From Diplosphaera chodatii (Eukaryota > Chlorophyta > Trebouxiophyceae > Prasiolales > Stichococcaceae): a DNA stretch of 64,000 bases. The translations under genes were made by a program, and so were the position numbers. The DNA lies in assembly GCA_032358165.1 (NCBI GenBank), contig JAALGY010000033.1, positions 2,604,001 through 2,668,000 of the forward strand, given 5' to 3'. Shown piece by piece: positions 24,038-36,100 of this stretch. Numbering within the stretch: position 1 is the stretch's first letter; each line of letters begins with the position of its first letter. The notes below the pieces were generated by a model that saw nothing but the letters and a program-made list of their open reading frames with translations, did not search any database and was not told the DNA's origin.

Positions 24038-25227
24038 TCACGCTGTCACCACGCTGTATCCCAGGAAGGCCAGGAAGAAGATTGAGACCAACTGCGTCAG
24101 GTTGGAGATCATGGACCCCGGCAGCCGCTTGTCGGGCTCGCCGCTGCTGTAGCCTGCCATGTACACGATGCGGCCTGCACGACACGGCGCAGACCCCGCT
24201 GTACGGCTTATACGTGTGAATCAGCCTTCAGCACGAGTGGCATCGCCTAGATGCCGCCACAGAGTGACATTTTGGCGTCCAGACCCTCACCTACTGCCCA
24301 GACCAGCCCTATGACAGCTGCTGTGATGGGATACACCTGTGAATGAGGGTTGGCGAGTTGGTGGCTGTTCATGTTTGCACAGCGTCGCAGCAGTGCAGCA
24401 CAGGCGGCGCTGCTAAGGTGCTGACCACCAGCAGCATGGCCCGCCAATCGTGTGTGTCCCGACCTGAGCGATGAGGAGCTGGAGCGTGAAGAAGATCGGC
24501 AGGTTCTCCAGTGTGTTGTGGTGCGCCTGACGGGATGACATGCACGTGCCGTATTAGCAAACACGGCTGATCCACGAGTATTCAGTCTGCAAGCGCAATG
24601 CTGATCAGCAAAGACCCCAGGGAATGATATGTAACATACCCGCTGGACGCAGTTGAAGATCTTTGCTTCCCGGGTGTCAGCGTCGGAGGTCATGGCTGGG
24701 TACTTGACGCCAGCGTCTTTGCGTGCCTTGCTGACCTTGAAGACCTGCGATGCACCAGACCCAACACTGAGCCTAGCCATCCTTTGCTGTGCGATGTGCA
24801 TGTGCGGCGGCGCAGGTTTGAGCCTACAATGCAGCAGTGCGCACCATCCACTGCACGACTAAGGCTGTGAATGCCACTGATGCCATCAGGTACCTGCAGC
24901 AGCACTCAGCAAGATTGATCAGCCGAGCACATGCAGGTGCACCGTGTCGCCAAAGCATGCCAAGCCCTTGTCAGCTGATTGCAATGCACCAGATGCTGTA
25001 CTGACAAGGATTATTCTTCAGGGCACGATCTCCACGGCTGCCGTCTGGTCTCACCCATATTGCGACGGCACAGTGACTGCGCTGCTTGCTGTGGCAGCGG
25101 TGACAGGTGCCACAGCTGCACAGCGCTGGGGAGCTGCGACCTGTCGGGATTTGCTGCGTAACTCCAGCAGCGACAGAGGCAGCCTTGGCCGTGCAACTGC
25201 GCTGGATGCTGAGCCCTTGACGAGCAT
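24038..25227 (-). CDS. MGST3: Microsomal glutathione S-transferase 3 (MAPEG family)
   Basis: Integral membrane enzyme of ER-type membranes that conjugates glutathione to lipid hydroperoxides and leukotriene-like substrates. Six exons join in phase: 25227-25055, 24893-24845, 24744-24640, 24526-24464, 24336-24291, 24174-24038. Family features in order are VPSQYGYLMASVAFTALVVQ (TM1), the loop motif KARKDAGVKYPAM with FNCVQR, AHHNTLENLPIFFTLQLL (TM2), a TM3 exon of only 46 nt (YPITAAVIGLVWAV), and GRIVYMAGYSSGEPDKR with the last TM. About 190 aa are predicted against roughly 150 in the family. The extra N-terminal residues (LVKGSASSAVARPRLPLSLL) resemble a presequence, or the true start may be nearer 25120. 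Confidence 0.92.
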
Positions 25228-26041
25228 GCACTGTGGCAAGTACGGTACTCTACTACCGACAACGTGTGACGCCTGCATCTGCATGACTCTGGTCCACGGA
25301 CCGTATCCCAATGATCGCTAAGTTGGAACCGGACGAGAGCGCAGTAGGTTTGCAACGCAAGCTGCAAAGTATGTGTGAATGCTGTCTTGCGGTTGCTGAG
25401 ATGAAGTTGGTCATGCTGAGTTGTCCAAACTGTTAGGTGCAGCACAGATGTCGACATGCCCATAGCTTGACGAGCCGTCCCAAGTTGTAGGTGCAGTACT
25501 GCAAGCAAGTGGCAGGCGTGTATTGCGTGCATCTCGACCTGCAACATTGGTGCATCACATGCGGAGTGATCTACTACGCACATGCGTGTGGCTTCACCGC
25601 TCGATTGATCCCGCAGGTATTGCACAAACGTCACACCTAAGCTTAGGCATAGCTGGTTGTTGCAATCGCTGCTTGGTCGGCCGTTCAGGAACTGCACACG
25701 TTGGTCCTGCACCAGTATTGTTCATGCAAGGTGGAGCGGGCCACCCGATTGTCTAGCTTGCAGCTATCCTGGAGCTGATCACTGGCAGCTGCAGCTGTGT
25801 GCCCGGCAGGCTGCCACGTAGCTGAGGCAGATGAGCAGCGATGGTTGCAACATAAGCATGCAGCGCTGCCAACTCGCCGCTGTGGACAGCTGCTGATTGA
25901 TGCCAGTAAGCATGAGCATGATATGCTGCGGTGCTGAGTCAATGGCTGACGTACGTTGTAGCTGGCGGTTTTGCGACTGACAACCGCCGCGTCGCTGTGT
26001 CACAGGCCGCCCCCTCCGGTGCGGGAAAGCGCGGCGTGTCC
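25228..26041. other. Divergent spacer, MGST3 to VTT-domain gene
   Basis: 814 bp between two divergently transcribed genes, presumably with both promoters. No RNA gene or convincing exon seen. An in-frame open stretch precedes the VTT-gene ATG from about 25931, so that start may lie further upstream. Confidence 0.4.
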
Positions 26042-27716
26042 ATGCAGCAGCTGGCGCCCAAGGACAGCGATCTGGAGGATGGCCGGTCACTGCCGACAGT
26101 GAGCATCTGCTGATGACCGTAGCATGTTGTGCTAGGCCTGGAAGACGGTGAAATGCTCAACATGCTCAGACATATGCTGATCCAGGGACCAGGCAAAAAT
26201 GGCCAGCTGTTTACCAAGGCGGCTCGGGCGAAGTCTTTCGTGACCAAGGTGATGATTTGGCAGCCACTGTGCGCCATTGCTGCATCATCTTTGGCGCCCG
26301 ACCCATGCTGCATGGGTGCACGCAATGCCCTGAGCTCGGACGCGCCACGCTGTGCAGTGGGGGCACCAGCTGCTGATGCTGGCGGGGCTGTACGTGTGCC
26401 TGCTGGGGCTGCTGCTGGTGGCGGCGCGGCGGCTGCCGACGCGCGGCGCCCTGCTGGAGAAGGCGCACCTGGCGGACCAGCCGCTGCTCATGAAGCTGCC
26501 CCGCAACATCACGGAGCTGCGGGAGGTGCGCGGGCCCCGCCACCCCCTGACGTGCTCTATGGGAGGCGCCTAGTCACTCTCATGGCACACTGACGTGTGC
26601 AGGTCTGGCAAGTGTGATTCCACAATCAAAAGCCTGGCTTTGTCCAGAACAGGCTCGTGCGCATGCTTGCTGTGCGGTTGCGCTGATCCGGTGCGTTGCT
26701 GCGGCCAGGTGCGGCACACGCTGGAGCTGTACCGCGCCAACTACAGCGTGCAGGTGGCCAGCCTGCTGGTCGCCACGTACGTGGTGCTGCAGGCGCTCAG
26801 CATCCCCGGCACGCTGTGCATCAACCTGCTCATTGGTGCGCTGCTGCCGTGGCGCACAAGGCCCAGCAGTGTCTGCTGCACGCCTGTGCACACCATGCAG
26901 TCTATCCAGCCTCATCGCCCAAGGAACATCCTTGAATGGTGGCACGGTATAGTGCAGTGCCATGATCGATGCGTAGCATGTACAAGGACCTAACAGCGAG
27001 CACGTGCGCCCTGCAGGCAGCATGTACCCGTTCCTGCCGGCGCTGGTGACGGTGGCGGCGGTGTCCACCGCGGGCGCGTGCCTCAACTACGAGCTGTCGG
27101 CGCGGCTGGTGCGCGACATGGTGGTGGACCTCATGCCGGGGAAGCTGTCCTTCTTCCACCGCTCGGTGTCCAAGCACCAGGAGAACCTGCTGTCCCACTT
27201 CGTCTTCCTGCGGGTGGGTCCTGCACGAACTCCCATGCTGCACCAGCTCAGCACAGTCTTCCTGCTGGTCCCTGGCGGGTCTGGCTGTGTGTAGTCATCC
27301 ATTGCGGTTGTTGTGTCAGTCAGAAAGAGTCGTTTACAATGCCTGTTTGCCAAGGTTGCCAAACCCGCCTGAACCGTGACCGTGCCCACATGCACCAGAC
27401 CATCAACAGCTTTGTGTGGGTGCAGGTGACGCCGCTGCTGCCATCTTGGTTCATCAACTTCGCGAGCCCAATTGTGAACATCCCGTTCAGGACCTTTGCA
27501 CTGGGGACATTCATTGGTCTGCAGCCGATGAACTTCATTTCAGTGTCTGCCGGCCGGACATTGGGCCGCCTGCAGACGTATTCCGACCTGTATGGCCCGC
27601 GCACGCTGCTGACAATGGCAGCATGCGCAGCTATGGCACTGCTGCCGGTGCTGTTCAAGCGCCTGTTCCTCAGCAGGAGGTCCAGCGGCGGGAGCAGCCC
27701 TGACTTGGAACCTTAG
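26042..27716 (+). CDS. TMEM41/VMP1-type VTT (DedA-like) membrane protein
   Basis: Multi-pass membrane protein of the VTT/DedA superfamily. TMEM41B and VMP1 are ER phospholipid scramblases needed for autophagy and lipoprotein export. Exons in phase: 26042-26098, 26358-26525, 26709-26835, 27017-27213, 27426-27716, giving 279 aa. Features: a first TM segment (LLMLAGLYVCLLGLLLVAAR), then YSVQVASLLVATYVVLQALS followed by IPGTLCINLLIGSMYPF (the family's re-entrant glycine/proline motif), KHQENLLSHFVFLRVTPLLP, WFINFASPIVNIPF and ALGTFIGLQPMNFISVSAG. The tail is basic and Ser-rich. It resembles TMEM41-type proteins more than bacterial DedA. The start at MQQLAPKDSD is the first ATG in frame with exon 1. 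Confidence 0.9.
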
Positions 27717-27956
27717 CACCACATTGCTGGTTCTTTGACGAACCTGCCACATCTGTGGCTATATCTATGCTGACCTTGCAATTTGGTTGGCCTATTTGAG
27801 AATGATGTGGCTTCAAAGACTAGCTATGTGCGCCAGTTCAAAATTCCACATTGGCTGCAGCAATGTTTCAAATCAGATTAGCATGGCCTGACATTGCCAG
27901 CTGCGATCGTAAATCCTATTGGTGACGCTGCAGCTGAAGGGGCACTGCAACACTGT
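27717..27956. other. Convergent spacer, VTT gene to MT-A70 gene
   Basis: AT-richer 3' flanks of two converging genes. No gene seen. Confidence 0.5.
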
Positions 27957-30173
27957 TCACCCCTGCGGCAGATCCACGACCTGCGCCCAGCCTTCACGCG
28001 GCGCATTGGGCACAGCCCACAGCTCCAGGAACTGGCCCTTGCCAGTGGGCAGCAGCGTTTCCAGGGCGACGTACGCCTCCTCCGGCATGTGCCGCCTGCC
28101 ACCTGCAGTCGAACCAGAAAGTGCCTGATGCCCAACTTGTCTGCTATGCTGTCGACCTTGTATGCCGACCAACCCCGGACACACAGACTGAGGAGCAACT
28201 CGTCTCCCACCCGGAGCGCTGCGTATACAGTCGAATATGACATCAGGCTTCCGCTGATGCCGCAGCTCAATGTCCTTGCCCAGACCTGCAAGCACACGTG
28301 TATCGAAACGTTAGACAGCAGGCGTCTCAGGTCCAGTTTGGTGTGTGGTCCTCGGGCTTTGTGAGCCACGCCTGGTTCGACCAGTGCACTTGGGTGCCTA
28401 TGTTGGCTTAGCGTGCTGCCTCGCAAGTGGGGCGCAGCAGCGGCTTGTCTTCCCACATGCAGCACGACTCCTTGCGGTGCGGCGCACCGTCCTTGCGGAA
28501 CATGAGCAGCGTGGAGTGGGAGCAGCGTGCGTGGGGCGCCGCCTCCGCCAGCGGCCGGTTGTTAGGCCCCATGTGCACCCACGTCAGGTTTTCGACGTAC
28601 GCAAAGCGCCAGCTGTACAGCAGGCGCACCACTGCGTGCAGCTGCGACTGCAGTGCGGACCAGAGCACTTTTGGCCCTTGCACTGGTACGTGTCGAAGCG
28701 ATGCAAGACACGCCATCGTGTGGCATTCATTTCATGTGGCATCCACCGAGGCACCCATGCACAGCCACCTTGGTGGAATCCAACAAGCTGCGCTCACATC
28801 TGACCGCGTGCATGCAACCTCAGGGTCGGTCACCTTCTCAGCCCATACGAAGACGAAGCCAACAGGGCACAGCTGCTCCATTGGCACGTGCGCGAGTGTT
28901 GCCAGCTGCGAGTCGGCTGCTGCACCCGCATCCGCAGATGTGGTCGCCCAACCTGGTTGCACCAACACTGCCTGCACCACCATGCAGGGCAAAAGCTGCT
29001 GCATGGCTGCCGACTGGACTGGTGTGTTGGGGACTGTTGCACTCACCGGACCACAACTGCCGGAGGGTGTTGATCAGCGCCACACCTGGAAGGTGCGGCC
29101 AAATGCTTGGGCTGCGCTGGCAAGCTCTGCTGCCTCTGCTGCCACTGGCTGCCTGCACGCCTGTGGCGGCTGGTATGGCTGCACAGTGCGGCCCCAGGAG
29201 ACGGGCAGTGGCGGCGGCGGCATCTGAATGCGGGTGATGGCGTCTGCATCATAGGGGCGGACCTGCGAATGGCCGTCGCACGGTGTTGTGGGGTAAAGGG
29301 GCTGGAAAGACAGCCACGATTGCTGACATGCGAGCGGCACAGTGGCAGCTGTGACGGGCGGCAGGACAGTCACCTTCCGCCGGATGAGGGCCTGTGTGGC
29401 GGCATTGTAGTGCGTCACAACATCATGGCGCGGCCTGCTGCTGCTCACCCCGCGTTCCCGCGGCGCTCTTGGCGCACCGGTCAGCCGCCTGCACATCTAC
29501 CAGAAACTGATAGCACCAGCACCACGGCTTCACATATGCCCAGTGTGCAGGGCGTCCCACCACCATACAAGTACGGGAGAGGTGCAGAAACCCACTTCTT
29601 CCGCAGCTTTTTGAGCCGCTTCCAGTGTTCGGAGTAGTCCTGGTCGTCATCATCGGACCAGAAGCTCTGCAGCACGCCGATGTCGTCCTCATCAGACACA
29701 AGCTCGTCCCCGCTGTCTCTGCCGCCGGTCCCGGCGCCAAGACCACCGGGCTGCTGCTGCCGCTGCATGAGCGCCGCATTGCCGTCCGCAGCGCTCCGCA
29801 CAGTGAAGACGCTGGTCTGCTTGAACACCTGCATCAGCTGCTCGTCCGTCAGTCCTTCTTCTGCCGCTGGCGACTGCGCCCCTGCTTGGTCTCTGTCTGC
29901 GTCGGCTGTGCTCGCGGATACGTCCGCAGGTGCACGAGGTCCCGGCACTGCATCCGTGTCTGGGGCCGCTGAGGCTGCGATAAGCGAGGATCTGCTGGTG
30001 TCCCTTGCTGTTGCGCCGCGTGCAGCAGCCTGGATGCGCTCCAGCTCCTCGAATTTGCGCGCAATGCTCTCCGGTGTCTCGTCATCCTCAACGTACCCCA
30101 CATAGTGCACTGCCGACGGCAGCTGCTCAGGACGGCGCTGCGGACACCTTCGCTTGTTCCTGCGGTCGTCCAT
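27957..30173 (-). CDS. MT-A70 (METTL3/14-like) family protein with degenerate active site
   Basis: MT-A70 proteins are SAM-dependent N6-adenine methyltransferases of RNA or DNA, often working as an active/inactive pair. Six exons join in phase to 499 aa: 30173-29596, 29488-29086, 28971-28834, 28647-28488, 28285-28211, 28102-27957. The acidic, low-complexity N-terminal half contains HYVGYVEDDETPESIARKFE and a Ser/Asp-rich segment. The MT-A70 domain reads AVLVQPGW, CPVGFVFVWAEK, FAYVENLTWVH, IELRHQRKPDVIFDCIRS and LELWAVPNAPREGWAQV. QPGW (28959-28948) stands where active enzymes have DPPW, so catalysis is unlikely. It may be a METTL14- or MTA9-like partner. MRSRAHRL (30197) is an alternative start. 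Confidence 0.87.
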
Positions 30174-30454
30174 TAGACGATGCGCACGTGAACGCAAGTT
30201 ATGGTGATCATCGAACCATGGCCAGCTTCAAAATCAAAAGTACGGCCACGGTCACAACTGAGGCTTCGGGGCGTATTGGATCTCAGATGGTTGGTCGCAG
30301 CTCTGTGCTCCGTGTGGCAAATGTGGTCCACTGGCAGTCTACTGCCGTCTGCACATCAGGATCAAAGCACGTGCGTTTGCATGCAAGCCCAGATCACAAC
30401 GTGCAGCAACCTCGTATGTGTTTTGCACGCATGTGCAACGCAGCAAGATACTGC

Positions 30455-31655
30455 ATGCGTACTCAATTTGTAGCAACATCTCGCCTGGGTCCTCTTCGCA
30501 TGCAGGCTGTGCGGCACACAGTCATGGCAGCAGCACAGCTCGATGCGAAGCAGCTGCTTAGGAAGACAGTCAAGCAGGCGCTGCGGCAGATGGACAGCAC
30601 GGACATGCAGCGTCAGAGTATGTGATGAGCCAACTCCCGAGATTGATGTTGACAGCCTGGACCCTGTGAACAGAGTGGCATATGCCACAGGATGGTGTTT
30701 CGGTGCGCTGCAGGTGAAGCCATCTGCTCCAGCGTCCTCGCTTCTCCAGCGCTAGGGCGAGCCACCGCCGTAGGCTGCTACGTGCATGCTGAGCGACTAC
30801 GGGAGGTTGACACAACAGCAGTTCTCGACTCGCTGCTAGCACGCGGTGCGAATGGATCATCTGTGTGTGACAGATGACTGCTGTAAGGGCCAGTCTGCTT
30901 GATGCATCGTTTACGCCCGAGTCACACACACATGCAGGCCAGGAGGCTCGGTGCTACGTGCCTCTTGTGATCGACAATGCGTCAAACATGAAGCTGCTGC
31001 ATCTTGGTGAGTACTCTGCATGCAGAGGTGCATCCAACTCGCCTCAGCCAGGAACGATTAGGAGACTGAATTGCAACGCCACTGCTGCGATCCTGGCAAG
31101 CAGATAGCATGGACGGTCTACGCTCAGTCCCGCCCTTTGACATCCGGGAGCCCAGCGAATGCTACAGCAATCAGACACCCCGTGAAGATGGTGCGCAACT
31201 GTACTCTTCACTACGGATCGACACCTGCCAGTCAGCCGGCCACAAGCTAAGCACCCTTACAACAGCATGCAAACCTTCTGCACAGTGTTGGAGACAACAA
31301 CGCCACTGGACGTCCTGATCCTGCCGGGCCTGGCATTTGATGCCAGAGGCGGACGGCTGGGACGGGGTGGTGGCTACTACGACCACTTCATCAGTCGCTG
31401 CATCGCGCATGCGCAGCAGCACAGCAGACCGCCCCCGCTGCTTGGTAAATGCAGCACAACGGTGGCAAGCAGGGATCCTTGACAGTCGCCTCGATGTGAT
31501 GATGTCATCATCGCTTTGTTTGCACTGCAGTGGCGCTTGCGTTCAAGGCGCAGATGGTGGATGGTGTGCCCATGATGCAGCACGACCGGCACGTTGACGT
31601 CTTGGTGACAGCAGATGGCGTGCACCGTATATCAGCGGCTGGGCAACGCTTCTAG
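30455..31655 (+). CDS. MTHFS: 5-formyltetrahydrofolate cyclo-ligase
   Basis: Converts 5-formyl-THF plus ATP to 5,10-methenyl-THF in folate one-carbon metabolism. Six exons in phase: 30455-30617, 30714-30845, 30938-31006, 31104-31190, 31286-31444, 31531-31655. Family motifs are [12 protein letters not shown] near the N-terminus, [30 protein letters not shown], the nucleotide/folate-binding block LILPGLAFD with [13 protein letters not shown], and the C-terminal [17 protein letters not shown]. From ATG 30455 the product is 244 aa. The first 23 residues ([20 protein letters not shown]) are basic and hydroxylated, like a mitochondrial presequence, as in plant 5-FCL. ATG 30524 gives 221 aa. The frame stays open further upstream. 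Confidence 0.93.
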
Positions 31656-32050
31656 CTGCTCAGATACGTCCAAACTTATGAGGCGGCAACTGGCGCAGCA
31701 CAGGTACGGCTGCTGACCTCATCACCGAGCACTGATCAGACTGTCAGATGCATCACAGCTTGATGAATATCGACCTCTGTGCAGGCAAGGGCCATCCACA
31801 GTCATCAGCCTACAGACACTGGTTCTCTACTTGATGGTTTCTTGGCGCTTAGTGACAGCACAAATGGTCTGCAGCCAAGGAATACACGACACGAGGTTGC
31901 TGGCTACAATGGGCATCTGCACATCAGCCGCGTCAGAATGCTGCAATGGTACTGCTATCAGAACACACAAGTCTACACTGCCAAAGAATTGGCTCACCCC
32001 GATCTCGCACTCTCTCATCTCACACTGCTCCCTTCTAGCTACTATTCCAG
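31656..32050. other. Convergent spacer, MTHFS to zinc-finger gene
   Basis: 395 bp of 3' flanking sequence between converging genes. Nothing else recognised. Confidence 0.45.
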
Positions 32051-32737
32051 CTAGTTGCCCAGTTTCTCCTTGAAGCGCTCAAACAGCGACTTCTTTTTGC
32101 CAGCATCATCCGCCCAGGTGATCTCGCAGGGGGGTCGGCCGGCTGTGTACTGCCCGTTCCCACCGTTGACATCGGGCAGTATGCGTGATGATGTGTGCCT
32201 CACACAGCCAACACCATGGCAGGTTGGACACGTGTATAATAATCGCCGGGCCCCTCTGCTGCCACGGCCCCTGCCCCCACGGGTGTACGATGCCACCGTG
32301 CCAGTGCCACTGCACTTTCTGCAGTTGGTTTCCCACACGTGCATCGGGGTCTGACAGTCACGAGTGTTGGGATCGCATGCCTCGTCCTGTTCTGTCCGGG
32401 TCTTGCCGTCGCATGGCAAGTTTGTGTACGTATGGTACAATGATAAAGGCAGCGCGTCGTGCCGGTCAGTGTGGCCTCCGCTGCTGTGTCTGCCGTTCGA
32501 GGTGCCTGTGTGCAGCTGATCGTCAGCCTGAGGCCCGGCGTGCTGTCCGTTGCCTGCTGCACACCGGGTTGACCTGCTCACCCTCTGTTGTCTGCTCCGG
32601 CTAAGCGGACGCTGCGCATCACCCAACCGCCCGAGAGTGCCCTGGAAGCAGTTCTGAAAGTGTTGCACAGACGCTGACTGCACGCAGGCTGCTCGCAAGC
32701 TCTGCGCCGTGGGGCTCGGCCTAAATTCAGCGAGCAT
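32051..32737 (-). CDS. Organellar DnaJ-type cysteine-rich zinc-finger protein without J domain
   Basis: Intronless 228-aa frame. The N-terminal third is basic and Ser/Arg-rich (PTAQSLRAACVQSASVQHF, SRSRQQRVSRSTRCAAG), typical of a chloroplast or mitochondrial transit peptide. The mature part has two zinc-binding halves, TNCRKCSGTGTV and LYTCPTCHGVGCVRHTSSR, spaced like half of a DnaJ cysteine-rich domain. There is no J domain and no substrate-binding domain. The C-terminus is charged (KKKSLFERFKEKLGN). Plant plastid proteins of this layout act in photosystem or protein-complex assembly. Its specific role is not recognisable here. The lack of introns is unusual among its neighbours. Confidence 0.75.
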   Translation of the reverse strand: MLAEFRPSPTAQSLRAACVQSASVQHFQNCFQGTLGRLGDAQRPLSRSRQQRVSRSTRCAAGNGQHAGPQADDQLHTGTSNGRHSSGGHTDRHDALPLSLYHTYTNLPCDGKTRTEQDEACDPNTRDCQTPMHVWETNCRKCSGTGTVASYTRGGRGRGSRGARRLLYTCPTCHGVGCVRHTSSRILPDVNGGNGQYTAGRPPCEITWADDAGKKKSLFERFKEKLGN

Positions 32738-33154
32738 CTTCGCAGCGCACGGTCAAACCAAGACCCATCGTCAAGCAGCTATCTTGGCACGGCACAGACA
32801 AGTCGACAAACTTATGACGCTCAACTTGTAAATGTGGTCATCGTGTCCTGGCGGCTGTGCAAGCGACTGCAGCGCTGTCCATCCGGGCAAAATGCCTAAA
32901 GATTTTCCGGTCCCGGACATGTTCCTGTCTGTTGCCTCCTTTCATTTGGACTGGCAGCCTTTCTGCACCGCCAGCATTCCGCCGATCTGAGACCATGTTC
33001 CATTATGCGTTCACGCCCGATGCCTGAGAGCCGCTTTCTGCCTTGCAGCTGTGCACGACCGACGTGGAACATGCCCTTCACGCCTAGGCATATCAGATTG
33101 CACATGCGTGCGTAGTGAGGTTTTCGAGACTGCACACCCTCACCCACACTAGAG
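32738..33154. other. Divergent spacer, zinc-finger gene to UFD2
   Basis: 417 bp, presumably a two-way promoter region. No gene recognised. Confidence 0.45.
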
Positions 33155-36100
33155 ATGGAGCTCGCCACACAGCAAAATGAGCTTATTCGTGGGGTCTTTG
33201 CGATCACATTGGACGCGGAGCGTGCCAGTGCTGATGCCAGCCCGCCCATAGTGCATCTGGCTGGGCTCGCCGAGGTGTGATGGGGAGGTGTTCTCGTGCA
33301 AACACCCAATATACCTGTGAATGCATGGTGCCACCGACTGCCAGTGCATGCTGTGTTGCACTGCCTCAGCATGTGGTGCAAGATTGATGTGATAGGCTGC
33401 TAAAAAGTTGTTGTGGGTAGAACCATGCATGCGGCAGCATTGACAGGTGTTGCATTGCATTGCATAGGAGCTGGCTGGCGAGGCGGCAAACGCACCGCTG
33501 CTGCTCACCAAAGACAGTCTGGAGCGGGCTCTGATGGCGCGGCTGATGGAGCCGCCGGATCCCTACCCGCAGTGGCCTGTCGCATACCTGTGAGTGGCTG
33601 CGCTGTTCAGTGCATTGGGTGCTTGTAAGCATCTTCCTTCTGGCTACGATGCAGAATCATCTTGCACGGACTGAGCTTGCTTGCCTGTTGCCGCTGTGCA
33701 GACTGGGAGCGTTCAGCCGAGCATCGGAGCGTTTTCGCTCGCTGCCGGGCACAGCCGCAAGCCAGCCGCTGCAGGAGCTGCTCACATACTGCAAGGAGTT
33801 GGCGGTTTCCTACACCGGCCTGCTGCTCATCATGGACATGTTCCCCCAGGTGGGTGTCTTCTTCGACCACAGCGGTCAGATGTAGGCACACTCAACTCCA
33901 TGTGCGTAGTCCTAGTGAACTACTGCCTGGCATATGATCAGGGGGCCGCACCAACTCAACAATGCATGCGCCAACGCAGCCTGATGCTGCCCGGACTCGA
34001 GGGGCCATGCAGCTGCTGGACGCACTGGAGGCGCGCCTCACACAGAGGGCTGATCAGCAGCACATGCCGCCGGAGTTCCTGGAGCAGTTTGCCGCGCGCT
34101 TCGAGGACGAGGGCCTTCCAGAGCTGGTCCACAGCTGGGGTGGGTGCTGCAACGTGATTTCAAAGGACCATGCAGCACCTTGATGATACATATAGGTCAT
34201 GGGGAACACGTTCAGCACCTAACATCACCACAGCTTGGCTGGTCTCACGGCCGATCTCCCCCTGCGGTAGAAGTAGTGGTAGAACTTCTGCCATGTGTGC
34301 GGCTTGTCCCTCAAGATGTCATCTATGCTGGGGATCCGACCTGAAGTTGGTGTGCAAGTTCCCTGCAGGTATGAGTCTCATCAGCTCTGCACGCCAGTAC
34401 CATGCCATGGATGACATAACAGGCGTGCTGGGTGTCTTGAATGTCATCAGCACAATCCGACCCCTGGCACGTGGCCTGGTCGCATCAGACAGCTTCATGC
34501 CAAAGGTCGGCATGCTCTACACAAACAAGCATGCTGAGCTGCGCTGCACTGCCGTGAAGTTCCTTGACATGCAGAAGACGGTTGCAATGTTGAAGATGAT
34601 ATCATGTCCTCCGATGCTTGCAGGCGCTGCCTACCGGCCGGGAGTTTGCACGGTCAACAGCGCTGGGCGCGGCATTTTGCCTGGCAATCCTGACAGACCG
34701 TGTGGCAGGGCCCAGCGCGCCCAGCGTGCGTGAGAAGTACCTCAGCAACCTGGAGTCACGCTCGCAAGCAGAGCTCAGCTCGATGGTCAGCTCGATGAGG
34801 CTGACAATCACTCAGCTGGCGACGGCGCTGCATGCCATCGTCCTCAACCTTCTGAAGAAGGTGTGTGTTGCCATTAGATGCAGAATGCGCTGCTTTGTAC
34901 TGTTCCTGCGACATAAGCCTACACGGTCGCCATGCTGTCAGCTCGTGGCAGCCTGGGTCCACATTTGGGCTGGCTAACATGACGAACAGCACCTGAACAG
35001 CACAATCGGTGCACGGCAGGACACGCGGGAGCGGATGCTGCAGTGGCTGTTTGCTGCAGTTGAGTCGAATGCGGAACGCGCCAAGACGTATCCCGACTAC
35101 AAAGTCGCGGCGCCAGACGGCTTTTTTATGAACCTGGCGGCCGTCTGCATCAAGCTGTGCCAGCCGTTCATCCAGCCGTCTGCCAAGACATGGGCCAGAA
35201 TCGATGCAGGGTGTGAGCTGCTGCTCGCCATGCCACTCTGCCACACAGCAGCATGTTCATCTCAGCATCGCATGCTGTGGTAAAGTGTCGGACCTCCTGG
35301 TCACTTGCCTCTGCAGGTATGTGTCGTGGAACAACCATATCAGCTTTGTGGACGAAACAAAGATGAGTGCGACACGGGAAGAGGAGCAGAAGTGGGTTGC
35401 TGAGCGGCAGGCATTTGGCGGTGGTGCCAGCACCAGCTCCCCGCCTGACTATGCCTTCATCTGTGAGGTGGGCAAAATGCGGACATCCCTTTGAGCTGTG
35501 GTTGTTGTGAGCATACCGTTCCTGCACTTGGAGGATCCTGGCTGCGGGCTTATGTGATCAGCTTATCCGCACCCCTCTGCTGCTCTGCAGGCCTTCTTCC
35601 TAACAGCCAAGGTGCTGCACCTTGGGCCAGTGGCTGTGCTGACATTCCGCAATCAACTGGCAAAGCAGCTGCAGCGTACTGAAGAGGAGACCAAAGTGCT
35701 TGAGCGCATGCTGCCCAGGTGAAGGTTGACAGTTGTTTCATGCCACCCACAGAGCTCTCGTGTCTATGACATCTGTAATTCTCTCCCACATGATGCTTTG
35801 CAGTATGCCGGGCCCAGCCGCAGCGATGCACCGGCGGCAGCTTGACATGATGCTACAGCACCTGGACCACATGCGGGGCGACGTGGTGCTGCTGGACACC
35901 CACCTACAGGTGCTGGTGGCCACCAGTAGCACCTGCGTAGCTGGCCTGCACTGCTACTTTTTGGCAGTGCATCACAGCGTTGATCTTGCAAACTGACCCT
36001 GGCTGCCATCGTGTGCACAGGACCCTGCAGCAATGGGCGAGCTGCTGTCCTACTGCCGTCTCATGGCTGCCTGGCTCCTGCACCTGGCATCCCCCAGCCC

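Noticed and set aside
32185..32604. Plus-strand 139-aa Cys-rich open frame
   Set aside because: It is the antisense shadow of the zinc-finger protein gene on the minus strand.
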